Assembly: GCA_963971425.1 (NCBI GenBank)
Contig: OZ020515.1
Location: 32,499,856-32,563,855, forward strand
Source: Bryoerythrophyllum caledonicum
Taxonomy: Eukaryota; Streptophyta; Bryopsida; Pottiales; Pottiaceae
Direction: 5' to 3'
DNA: 64,000 nucleotides
In this document: piece after piece, positions 25,301-35,290 of the stretch
How positions within the stretch are numbered: position 1 is the stretch's first letter
Layout: each line of letters begins with the position of its first letter
Made by a program: the position numbers and the translations under genes
The notes under the pieces: generated by a model
Database searches by the model: none
What the model saw: the letters and a program-made list of their open reading frames with translations, nothing else
Told to the model about the DNA's origin: nothing

Positions 25301-27183
25301 TACATTCGCAATAGCCGGGGGATAAGTGGAAAGTGCCTTAGTATCTTCACTGCCCTTGTACTACTGTTTGATGTGTACCGTAGCTCGCCACATTTTGGGC
25401 AGGTCAACGCATGAGCTAACTCTCCTCGGAATAAACAACACCCATTTCTGCAGGCATGGATTGAGTTGTAATTCAGCCCCAAATGGCATAGGAATTTCTT
25501 CCCTTCCCAGTGAGATTTGGGCAGTTTATTACCCTTGGGGAGAAGTTCGCTGATCACACTCAAGATTTCATCTGCACAAGTATTTGAGACTCCAAATACC
25601 GTGAAGCAATTGAATAGGAGAAGCACTGCAATTAGAAGCTTTGTCTGACAACCTTCGTAGAGTGGAATACTTGATTCCTCAATGAATTTTGGGAGGCCTC
25701 CGTCATGGATGTCATCGTCCTTGAAACCAAAGTCATCTTCATCCTCATCGGTTCTGTCAGTAGTAGCGGGAGGGATATTGTCGTATCTTTCAAGGCACTC
25801 TGTGATCATTCGGCCCACATTGAATTCTGCTGATTCGGTTTGCGTTATCGGGTTTTCCTCATGCCTTTCGTTTGATTTGTGAAGGTTCTCTCTATCTTGC
25901 TCTATTTCGTACACAAAACCAGTCTACTCAAAAGAAATTTACAACCGCCCAATTATGTGTTAGTATGTGACGTTTCTTGCAAGCTTACGAGTATGTACAC
26001 AAAGTATCCTCATTGTAGTTATTCATCCATATGTACAATAGTCATGTATTTCATAAATATGACTACATATTGTCATCCCAGTAAAAATAGTGACTATGAT
26101 ATAGTCATCTCTGCAAACACGGTGACTTCTATATAGTCATATCTGCATAATTAGTAACTACAGCTAGTCATCTCTGCAGAAATTATGACTACATTTAGTG
26201 ATTGACATTATTTAGCAAACAAAGCAATCACTGAAGTATTACAACAGTTTCTTGTTGTGTTTTTCCAAATCCTTACTGCAATCTAAACGACCTATCAATT
26301 AAAAGGATAATATGTGAAAAGTTCCTCTCCGACTTCAATGTCACGTGTTGCCATAGTCATGATATACCCCCAAGTTTTCGGATCCCATGGGGTAGGCAAT
26401 GACACGTATTCCCAAAGAACATTCCCTATATGCTCTCTTCCAATAGAACTGTTAATAAACCCTGCGACATTTCCATTCAACACATCTCCATCTTGGTAAA
26501 CATTTTTCTTCACACGTAATGCATACTTTTTAAATCGTTGATCTGCCTGACGCTTACGGTGGAACTCTGCCTCTGATAAGAATTTCCCAACAAATGGCAA
26601 TAACTCATCACCAGATTTGGCTGCTTCCATGGCATATAGGCCCCATCCCATGTGTGGATGTATTGACACTCTAACCTCCCACTTTCGATTCCAAAATGTG
26701 AAGGGTTTGAGCTTTGGGATGGGGCCTATGCACCAGTGCCCATTGGAGCTCTCTGTCTGAACAATATCCACAGACGCTTGCTGGTTGGGATATAAACTAC
26801 TCTCTCCGCTCCAATGAAGCGGTAGAGGGGCTAAAATTACAAACTTTAATGCAGCAGCTGCTGCGGCCAGTAGAAAAGGCCTCTACGTTTCCTACATGTA
26901 TCATTGCAACAAAGTAAGACAGGCTTATTGGATCCCCACATATGTCATACACAACATATCAGACTAAAATTGTAAGATAACATACCAGTATGGATGTCTT
27001 GAATTCAGGATCTCGCTTGAACTTCCGTAGATGTTTGCGGATGGTTTTCCTTAATACTATTCTTGCACCCATGCATTTCTTACATGGGCAAGGGTAACTT
27101 GTTAGACCTTGTTTGTCTGCTTCTTTCTCTTCAATTTCCCACAGTTGCAAATGCAAAAGATCCTCTCTGGATGTCGGATCCAT
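22328..27183 (-). CDS. TNPD-type CACTA transposase, intact, 4 exons
   Basis: Exons are 27183-26986, 25923-24487, 24184-23289 and 23054-22328, giving 1,086 codons in frame with no internal stop. The start is ATG MDPTSREDLL. Exon 1 holds a transposase-associated zinc motif (YPCPCKKCMG...KTIRKHLRKF). Exon 2 and the start of exon 3 hold the Transposase_21 (tnp2) core, including HACRNGCCLFRGE, CPKCGELRY, MALDGVNPF, CIHDYPAYGLVSG and, across the splice, RHVLDPMHCEKN. Exon 3 also has the DUF4218-type segment HMRWMYPVERYLKMLKGYV. Exon 4 holds the DUF4216-type segment YVGWVDEIISVDYGKFEVVV...DEYGFTLFRF. This is the usual domain order of plant CACTA transposases. The protein should cut the TIRs with a TNPA partner. 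Intron 1 contains a separate SET-domain exon. Confidence 0.93.
26295..26756 (-). CDS. SET-domain exon inside transposase intron 1
   Basis: The exon starts after TTGTTCAG| and stays open for 154 codons to a TGA at 26,297-26,295. It encodes an almost complete SET (lysine methyltransferase) domain: GWGLYA near the N-terminus, DELLPFVGKFLSEAEF, GNVAGFINSS where most SET proteins have R-F-I-N-H-S, and ATRDIEVGEELFTYYPF at the C-terminus with the catalytic-type Tyr. No post-SET cysteines are present, and His of NHS is Ser. Acceptor phase is 0, the same as that of transposase exon 2, so splicing from transposase exon 1 (ending 26,986) would join the zinc motif to the SET domain in frame. It could be an alternative terminal exon of the transposase gene or an independent nested gene with further upstream exons. 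Activity and target are unknown. Confidence 0.82.
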   Translation of the reverse strand, partial: TESSNGHWCIGPIPKLKPFTFWNRKWEVRVSIHPHMGWGLYAMEAAKSGDELLPFVGKFLSEAEFHRKRQADQRFKKYALRVKKNVYQDGDVLNGNVAGFINSSIGREHIGNVLWEYVSLPTPWDPKTWGYIMTMATRDIEVGEELFTYYPFN

Positions 27184-28488
27184 CAGCAATTCTTCAATCC
27201 ACCAACACAGAATAACCACTATTTTCAGTCCGAGCTGCTACATTATATGCACTCCAAAAGCAATGTAAAATGAGTCATTCCCACTGCAAATCACTAAGTG
27301 CTTATGGTCAACGAAGGCATAGTAGTCATTGAAGTCGCACGTCTGACTAATATTAGTCTCCAAATAGTCATAGTGAAAACATTTGTTCGAAAACGTTTAC
27401 AGTACCAGCATATGAGCACATTAACATCAATTGTAACACACTTACCCAACTAATATAATGTTGGATTGAGTTCTGGCACGACCTACAAACGGGCGCTTCT
27501 CTTGTAGTTGCTACTTCACAGCCCTTGTCAAACCAATTTTATTGAACTTGTATCTGAAAAAAGCGTAAATCCTTCGTTCAGGAATTTTGATTTTAACAAG
27601 ATCGTAAGATGAATCTTCTAACTTTCCTAACCCTTCCTTCTTCTAACCTGAAAAAATCAAATGCCAGCTCCATAGATAAGAAAAACGGAAATATTCAACC
27701 ACGAAGCCAGATCACACACACTCACCATTAGAAGCTCAGGGGTGATGTACTGGTCATTCACTTCTTCAGGCTCCAAGCATTCAGATACAACTCCGAGCTC
27801 CCTTCCCCTGGTTTTGGCTACAAAATGGTACAAAATGGTTAGATATGGTTAGATATGGTTAGATATGGTAAGATATGGTTAGATATCAGTAAACTGATGG
27901 GATATGATAGGTCCCTCCCCCTTGTGTTGGCTTAACTCCTATTCAACATGTCCTATTCAACATGTCGTTGAAAGAAGAGCTCATGATACTCTTTTTAGCA
28001 ATATGTCAACATCGTCACAGAAGTGCCGACATCTAGTCATAGATGTAGAACTAACGACTACTAATAGTCATAGTAGCACCTATGAGTACACCTACTTTTT
28101 GTACAGAATTTATGACTATAATCAAGAGGTGGCGGCGGCCATAATTTTGCAGTTATTGCAGAGCCGCCACCCATTCATGAGCAAACCCTACCTGATTTCA
28201 AAATCAGATGCACTCCACTTCCCTACTCCCTTAGCCATTGTGAGTGGCCAAAATGTGCCCCTCATTGTTTTTCTTCATTTTCCTAGTTTTGTACCATGTG
28301 ACATTAGGACCTTGTGGGTTTTAAAATTAATCGTCTTAGGGGGTCAATTTTGGGCTTACAGCCATCCTTTTCCATCATCATTGTTTCGAGTTGTTGTACA
28401 GACCACTTAGTTGCTGAAATTTTTAAAATGGAGACCATTGCGCAAAATTGTCTTGCATCTCGTCATCAAGCGAGCAACCACCGTCGCC
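27184..28488. promoter_or_regulatory. Divergent promoter region between the two CACTA gene sets
   Basis: This 1.3-kb stretch lies between the leftward transposase start (27,183) and the rightward acidic ORF (28,489), so it should hold both promoters. It contains TGACTA/TAGTCA words (27,310-27,380, 28,030-28,110) and a short tandem repeat. On the minus strand two short exon-like segments (27,819-27,725, with a GTGAGT donor, and about 27,545-27,460, encoding a CxxC-rich stretch ending CRSCQNSIQHYISW) could be upstream exons. The second has a stop just before it, so I do not include them in a gene model. Confidence 0.45.
27837..27886. repeat. 10-bp tandem repeat GGTTAGATAT, about 5 copies
   Basis: GGTTAGATAT is repeated head to tail with one variant unit (GGTAAGATAT). 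It sits in the divergent promoter region of the CACTA element. Confidence 0.9.
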
Positions 28489-29389
28489 ATGGCCAAGTCA
28501 AAGAAGCCCACGCTGCCGGAAAGTCAACCATCGAAGGTGGAAGAATTGAGTGAGCATGAGTCAAAGGACCAGGAGCAGGAGAGCAGCGAAGATTCGAAGG
28601 AGCAGGAAAGTAGCAGCAGCGGGGAATCAGAGTCGGAGGCGGAGGCGGCAAAGACTACACCGACGTTGGATCTGAATAGCGCGTCGTCGGCTACAGCGGA
28701 GGAGGGAGAAGAAGACAACAAGGAGGAGAGCTCGGAGTCCAGCAGCGAAGAAAGCGGAGAATCCGAAGAAAGCAGAGAGGAGGCAGAGGTCCCGGAGAAA
28801 CCGAGAGCGGCAAAGACGGCGGCCGCCACGTTGACAGCAGTTGCGACGTCGGTGAAGACAACCGTGCCTGCGGCCAACAAAGTAGCGGGAGGCCAGCGAA
28901 TGAGCACAAGGAAAGCCGAAGCAAGCGCGAAGAAGAGGAAGACCGTTGCCGCGACTGTGGGGAAGGCCGTCGTAGCGACTGCGGAGACGCCGACAGCTGC
29001 GACTAAGGAGAGCGACGACCAGGACATCAAAGAGAGCGACGACGAGGAGAGCGAAGAGAGCAACGAGTCGGCGAGCAGCAACGAAGAAGAGGCCAGCTCC
29101 GACTCCGAAGCGAAGGCGCAGCCGGCAAAGTAGAAGCCCTCAGTTGCTTCGAAGAGGAAGGTAAGAAAGGGCACGTCGTCCGTCGCCAAGCACGGCACAG
29201 GGAAACTGTATGAAGTTGCTCGATCGGAGAATATTGAGCGTAATCTCGCAGTGTTTCGCAACTTGGGGATTAGAAGCCTTGCTACACAGCTGACGTCAAC
29301 ACAGAAGCCAAAGCCGGAGGTCACGAAGTCTCGAGCTCCAAAGAAGAAAGGGCGTTGTGGTACTTCTTCTTCTGAGTGCGTACATTAGT
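28489..29389 (+). CDS. Acidic Ser/Glu-rich protein of the CACTA element, interrupted by TAG
   Basis: From ATG 28,489 (MAKSKKPTLPESQPSKVEE) a frame runs 214 codons to TAG at 29,131-29,133. It is dominated by Glu/Ser clusters with two basic Ala-rich patches. After the TAG the same frame stays open to about 29,388 and contains GTGKLYEVARSENIERNLAV then FRNLGIRSLA, a motif resembling the Y-E-x-x-R...N...LG segment seen in plant transposon accessory proteins. The stop may be a mutation, or a splice that skips it may exist; no clear donor was found. It could be the N-terminal part of the TNPA-type gene that starts at 29,450, but no frame joins them cleanly. Confidence 0.55.
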
Positions 29390-29449
29390 GATGTCATTGT
29401 TTGTCGTTAGCTCTTTCTCCAGGTGCAGAAAATTTTTTAGTGAAAGCCA

Positions 29450-32400
29450 ATGAGTAATCCCTATACTACCTCTGTAGATAAAATAATGAGGTTGGTGGCA
29501 AACTTACCGGACGATCGTGTGGAAGAGGTATTCCAAGGAGTTGGTAGAATGCCACAAATAACGAGTCATGTCTTGAATCACATGGCAAAAGTAATGTCTG
29601 ACATTTTTGAGAAATCCAGGGAGGCTCCAATTCCATGTAAGCGGAGGTCCACCCGGCAATCAGCAGGGGTTTCCCATCCTACTTTGCGGACAACAAGGTC
29701 AAGCACAAAATCAAAGAAGAAGGCATCAAATTCAGAGTCTTTTGTAGACATAGAGGAGACGGAGACAGAGGACGAGGACACTGAGTCAGAGCAAGAGGAG
29801 TCTGTACAGGAACCGGCGGCTGTAGTACCTCCTCAGCCGAAGACTAGGGTATGTAACCCTAAAACTCCAAGTGCTTGTTCTCAATTCTGACTACTTTTAG
29901 TGATGTTCTTTTGTTATACCTGACTAGCTGCTGTCACGTAGTCCCTACATCTGACCAGTTTTTGTCACGTAGTCCCAACATCTGACCAGTTTTAGTCACA
30001 TAGTTTCTAAACCCTAAACGCTTTCGTCATGTTGTCCTACTGTCCATATTTGATCTCTAATTGTCTACTTTGAGAATCAAAAATCCGCATCGAAGGCGTT
30101 TGATAAGGAAGCGCCAGCACAAGCACCTATTAAGCAATCAGCAGGAAAGGTAAGTAATTTCTGGTTGATTTTAAACGCACCTAAGTGACAACAAATGACT
30201 AGATTAAGTCACGTAGTCTCAACATTTCAGTATCAGTCCTCAGGTTACTCTATCTGATTATATTTTGTCATTGGCAAAGGAAATCTAACTACGTATACGT
30301 ATATTTGATCTCTAATTTTCTACTCTGAGAATCAGAAATCGGCATCGAAGGGGTCTGATAAGGAAGCGCCAGCACAAGCACCCATTCAGCAGCCAAAAGG
30401 AAAGGTAAGTAATTTTTGGTCGATTCCAAACGCATCTAATCCGCACCTAAACCGCATCTAGTCAATGATTATGATTTTGGCCTTAGTCAGTGATTTTAAT
30501 CCCTATTTTGACGATTATCATGTCAGCAGGAGAAGTTGCAGACGTCAAAACCACTACAGTGGAAAGTAACAAAGCGTCATCATCCATCGAAGGCAGAGTT
30601 CAAGGTTCCAAAACCCGTGACCAAAGATTTGGCAGCCCCGACAAGTGCACCCATCGTGAAGATGTCGCAGACATCATGGCATGGCGATGCAATGGAGCAC
30701 GACTTCTATAAAGACGAACTTCCCCTGGAGAATGTGGCGATTCCATCTTCAAATATCTCAGATAGCGAGAGTGACTCTGAAAGTGACGAGGGCGATGATG
30801 CAACCAAGTCATTGGACCGCAAAATCAAGAAGTTGGAGCTGAAGAAGAAGAAGTTGTTAGGCTCAAAACGTCGTCCTCAAAGTGGAGAGTACTCAAGAGG
30901 TGACGGACAGACAGAGGACTCAGAGCAACGTAGTCGCAGACGAAAGGTGGAGCGGCAGCAGCAATTGGAAGCTCCGGAAAGAGAGCACCGGGGCAAGCAG
31001 AGGTACACGGTGGAGGTTGACATGAAGGGCAATCCCTGCGGTCAAAACCGGCCTTTGTGGATGACATGCTTGCGAGGCCATGCCGCAGATGTGGACTTCA
31101 ACGTCGACAACTATAACAAGCACCCAACGACGATGCTGCTATCCATCAAGCGACGTGTCGACAACACCTTCGATTATGAGGGGGGACTTGGATGTGTGAC
31201 GGAGTCGGCCTTTCACTCGTTGTTGAAGACCCAGCTAAAGACTAAGAGATATCAGCTGAAGAAGGCTTTGGTGGCCGGGAAGATTAAGCCTAAGCATATT
31301 CGTCAAGACCATTGGCTAAACCTCTCAAAGTTGATCTCTAAAGACAGAAAGATAAAGGAGGCAAAGAAGCTACAAGAGAACCGAGCACAGTTCAGGCCGC
31401 CTTCGACATCACGACAACATTCAGATGAGCTTGCAGAAACAGGCGTAGAGCAAGGAGGAAGCAGATATGATCGCAGCTCTCTGTGCAGCAGGCATTCGAA
31501 GATGGGGCCGGACCGGTCCATACAGAGACATATGGACGGATTAGAGGAGAACATCAAGTTGATCCTTGATGCCTTGAAGATTGAGCAAGTTGGCCGCGCA
31601 CCTCCTCCAACTATGCCGCCAAGAGCCAGAGCTACGAGTAGTTCATCAGAGAACGTGGACAAGGAATCTGGAAGTGACAGCGGGGGTGACAAAATGAAGG
31701 TAGATGAAGTTAGTCATGAGTCATTGAACGTATGACTAAAGCTAGTTATGTACTTAACATTTCAGACTAGAAGTAGTCAAAGAGTTCCCTGTTCACTGCG
31801 TTTAGTTGCCATGACTGACGGTTGTTGTTTTTAATTTTCAGGAGGGGGAAGAGGAGCCTGAGGGAATTGAGGACGTGCAGATGAAAGAAGACAACAAAGT
31901 GGAGAAAGTACCGGATGAAACTGCCTTGTTGCTATTGCTGCAGGAGCCTCGTCCACCTAGTGCGGAGAGGACGAGGCTTATGGATTTTATGACTGAAGTT
32001 AGTCACTTGTTTTACATTGCTGACTATAATTAGTCATAAATTCCCCCTTTACCCTACGTGCCTTCATTACTGATTGTGGTAGTTGATTCTGGGATAAACA
32101 GGAGTCTGAAGAATGCGACGATGTGCAGATGATAGAAGTCAGCAAAGGCAAGGAAGTCAAGGCGGACACCACCTTGCCATCATTGCTGAAGCATCGTCTA
32201 GCTGGTGAGAAGAGGAAGAGGATTACCGAGGTACAGAAGCTCGAAATCAGCGGGGGTGAGCCGAAAATAGCCCGGATAGAGAAGGGTACCGCCGGCGTTT
32301 ACAAGAGGAGAGAGAAGGGGTCCCTTGATTTGCAGGATCAGGTGAGGACAGAGAAGGGATCCCCCGTTGCTGAGGAGAAGAAGACACGAGGAAAGGGTGG

Positions 32401-32857
32401 CAAACAGAAGAAATCAAGGAACCCTGCTGTCGTGGCAAAAGATAGGAAGGAAGTCAAAGTGGGGGCTCAGGTGGACAAGAGCACATCAAAGGTAAGGAAA
32501 GCCGTCGCACTACCCACTTGGTTCTTTTCTAAACTGCATGATTAGTTTTTGTGGGAGTCCTTATTCCATTATTTTCAAGTGATCGTGGAATTGCAGACAA
32601 GTGGACAGAAGGTTGAAGCCTCAGTGCATTCAAAATTTAGCAAAGGGGACGTTGTGGAAATCATGGGTGTTGCAGAAGGTGAAGAAGAACAAGTGGTTGG
32701 TATTGGGAAGGTGATTAACTGCGAGGGGGCCAGATTGCATGGAGCCACAATTCCAGAAGGCTATGTCTCCATGGAGGTGCAGAAGAGCAACAACGACGAC
32801 TACATTGTCTACTTCAGCGTAGAGTTAGACGACCCTCCCATCACGAAGATGGGATAG
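29450..32857 (+). CDS. TNPA-type DNA-binding protein of the CACTA element, 7 exons
   Basis: Exons 29450-29848, 30075-30149, 30330-30404, 30530-31729, 31842-31997, 32102-32491 and 32597-32857 are all phase 0 and give 852 codons. The N-terminal part has MSNPYTTSVDKIMRLVANLP and acidic runs. Exon 4 has a Lys-rich coiled-coil-like stretch, then a segment like the plant transposase_24 family (ESAFHSLLKTQLKTKRYQ, DHWLNLSKLISKDRKIKEAK, ENRAQ). The last exon has the conserved end seen in these proteins (KGDVVEIMGV...GARLHGATIP). Such proteins bind the subterminal repeats and assist the transposase. Exons 2 and 3 are near copies of each other. Exons 5 and 6 begin with similar acidic segments (EDVQMKEDNK, DDVQMIEVSK). 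The start is the first ATG after an in-frame stop, so upstream exons remain possible. Confidence 0.8.
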
Positions 32858-33841
32858 GCAGTAAATAGCTTTATATTGTGGCCCACACAATTCTTAAAGC
32901 ATCCATTGTAATCATCAATGTCTATTAGCGGACTTGTATTAGTCACTTACGCTCATGAACGTTTTGATTCTCATGACTATATGTAGTCATTTGATGTAGT
33001 CACATTTTTGAAAGCAGCAACTATTCATAGTCAGATTATGAGCATTTTTGACCAAAAATAAAGCTTTTATTCAGTCATATCATTGGGCGGATACTTAAAT
33101 GTATGTGAACTTCTGACTACAACTAGTCATACAATGCAGTAAGGTATATGGGAATGATAACTAAATGGGACCAGAAATTGCAGTAGAATGTACTAAGTTG
33201 ATGACTATTCCTAGTCGAGTTTCTTAATAAAAATCCGTGGAGAATCAGTTGGGAACCAGTCGGTTGTTGTTACATGTGACTAAGTCCAGTCATCCAAGAC
33301 TAGAATACACAGTCATCACATCTCAAACACAAACTAGTGGATGTGAATGACTGACGGACCTTCACCAATATCTAAACCGAAAGAATGACTAATTCTAGTC
33401 ATCACAACCATTCCATCCAACTACTGCTAGTCATATTATGACATCATTAAATTCCAGCATTTCAGTCATGTACTTGACAAAGCTGACTAAATGTAGTCAG
33501 ATGGTTTAGACTATCCATAGTCGTATACATATACACATATATGACTATTTATAGTGATGGAGTTGAATACGCTGACTAAATATACGCAGATGGCTGTGAC
33601 TAGTCTTAGTCACATACATATGACTAACAACAGTCACATTTATCGGGCTGCCGAGAACGGAGGTCCCAAAAATCTTTTGGGAACGCGCCTGCGGGAACGC
33701 CTGCTCGCAGATCTGACTACAGAATCTGACTTGTCCGTTATGATTGGCTTGAGGACTAAAATGGGTAGTAGTCATCACCCAGTCATATGACATTTGGTAG
33801 TCATAAAACCCAGTCATATTTCCACTGTTTTCCTAGTAGTG
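32858..33841. promoter_or_regulatory. Right subterminal repeat region and TIR of the CACTA element
   Basis: From about 32,930 to the end the palindrome-like unit TGACTA-(3-4 nt)-TAGTCA and its halves recur about every 30-60 bp, for example TGACTATATGTAGTCA, TGACTAATTCTAGTCA and TGACTAAATGTAGTCA. The 30-bp TIR closes it at 33,841. By analogy with En/Spm these should be TNPA-binding sites. Confidence 0.8.
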
Positions 33842-34985
33842 GAGTCATATGTCACGTGCATGTGTGCATTTGGGATATCATCGTCATGCGGTGAAGAGAG
33901 GTAATTGTAGAGAGTCAAACGCAAAACTTAGGGCCTTGATTGGGGAACAAGTTGAACGGACTCCCAGTGCGACAAACTCCTCCATCATCTTGGAAGCAAG
34001 TAAGGATTACCTTGGAGAATTGCTCCTCTGCCCTGACGGTGTTCCGCACAAGACCTTGGGATTAGATGAACTTGTCCCTGTCTTGAACAAGGTGAAGCAG
34101 ATGACCTCCCCTAGTCTCCGCAATGAAGTCACAACATTCCGTTACTTGCGTCGATTTGGAGTGGACAATATCACAAAATTGAGAGGCTCTAGCAATTGGG
34201 CTTTTGTTCAAGAGAACCGTTTTCCGGGACAAGGTGCAGACGCAAACAAGGTCTTTATCTTTAAGATGGCAGAGATTGGACCAGGGAGTGGTGTTGATTT
34301 AGTACGCCGAATGCAGCCTGGCGGTGATTTGCAAGACTCTTGGATGATGTTCGATCATGTGAAGCGCATCAAAGGATGGACTACAATGGCTTCCCATGTG
34401 TATGATTCCACGTATTGCCGTGTTATGACCATTGCTATTTGCGACATGCAATCCGAGGATGTCGCTACGCAACGAGTATTCTGGAACAATTTGAATGCAG
34501 TGGCGGGTAGGCATGATATGCCAAATGTGAATTTTAAAGGCTTCATGGCCGACAGCGCACATGCAAATTGGAATGCTATACGTATTACTTACGGAAGTGG
34601 AGACGCAAATATCCGAATGGACAATCGGGAAAGGACCTGCCTCTTTCATTGGACGCAATCATTGGAAAAACATACAAAGGCAGACATCAGGGCAGACTTG
34701 CAAGACCAACACAAGCGACTTTGCAAACAGTATAAGATTTCCACATCCATGGAGGAGGCACAGACTAAATACCTCACCATTCGATCATGGTGGTTATCTT
34801 CTGGAGCAACGACGGATGATGGCCTTGTCCGACTCGACTTATGGCTTGCCTTTTGGCATTTCCGCTATCGACAGTGGGGAGGCTTCATGGATCATGTAAG
34901 CTACCCATACTTCACTTTTATTTTATCTGACGTGTCCGTCTACCATTTTTTTCATTTGTTGAATATTGTCGAAGTCCTTTTTTCC

Positions 34986-35290
34986 TTCCTGCTACATGGA
35001 GGTGCCGCCATCGGCACCCCCCTAAGTCTCGGAAATTAATAAATCACATTTTACTCGTCAAATGTCACAATTAGCGGCACCCTTCCTGGATGTTGTACCT
35101 CTGAAATCTTTGCTCCACTCCAGAGTGGGTGCCGCTGTCGGCACCCCCTTGGGGTCGTCGGCTTTTGTATTCAGAGTTCCACACGGAAGGAGGTGCAGTT
35201 GTCGTCCCCTCCTTCTGAGTCAAGCAATGATTACTTCTGCCAACCACCCCTAAGTGGGAGCCGATAGCGCCATCCTTTTCTGCTAAGGAT
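34986..35290. repeat. GTGCCG-N4-CGGCAC hairpins in the SWIM-gene intron
   Basis: Two clear palindromes, GGTGCCGCCATCGGCACC near 34,999 and GGTGCCGCTGTCGGCACC near 35,129, with decayed copies near 35,190 and 35,255. They lie in the intron 34,896-35,369 of the SWIM-type gene. The same family occurs in introns of both ParB-methyltransferase loci. Confidence 0.8.

Larger units (their letters stand above)
20998..33844. mobile_element. Complete CACTA (En/Spm) transposon of 12,841 bp with GAG target duplication
   Basis: The element proper is 21,001-33,841. The first 30 bp, beginning CACTACTAGGAAAACAGTGG, match the reverse complement of the last 30 bp exactly. GAG at 20,998-21,000 and 33,842-33,844 is the 3-bp target duplication typical of CACTA elements. 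It carries a TNPD-type transposase leftwards, a TNPA-type gene rightwards, an acidic upstream ORF and a SET-domain exon. Subterminal DNA is packed with TGACTA/TAGTCA words. All exon models of the two main genes are in frame without stops, so it may be recently active or still autonomous. Confidence 0.96.

Noticed and set aside
27904..28410. 168-codon plus-strand frame before the acidic gene
   Set aside because: No motif or compositional signal; it crosses TAGTCA-type repeat words.
28524..29324. 266-residue minus-strand frame opposite the acidic CACTA gene
   Set aside because: Ser/Leu/Ala-rich shadow of Glu/Ser-rich coding on the plus strand.
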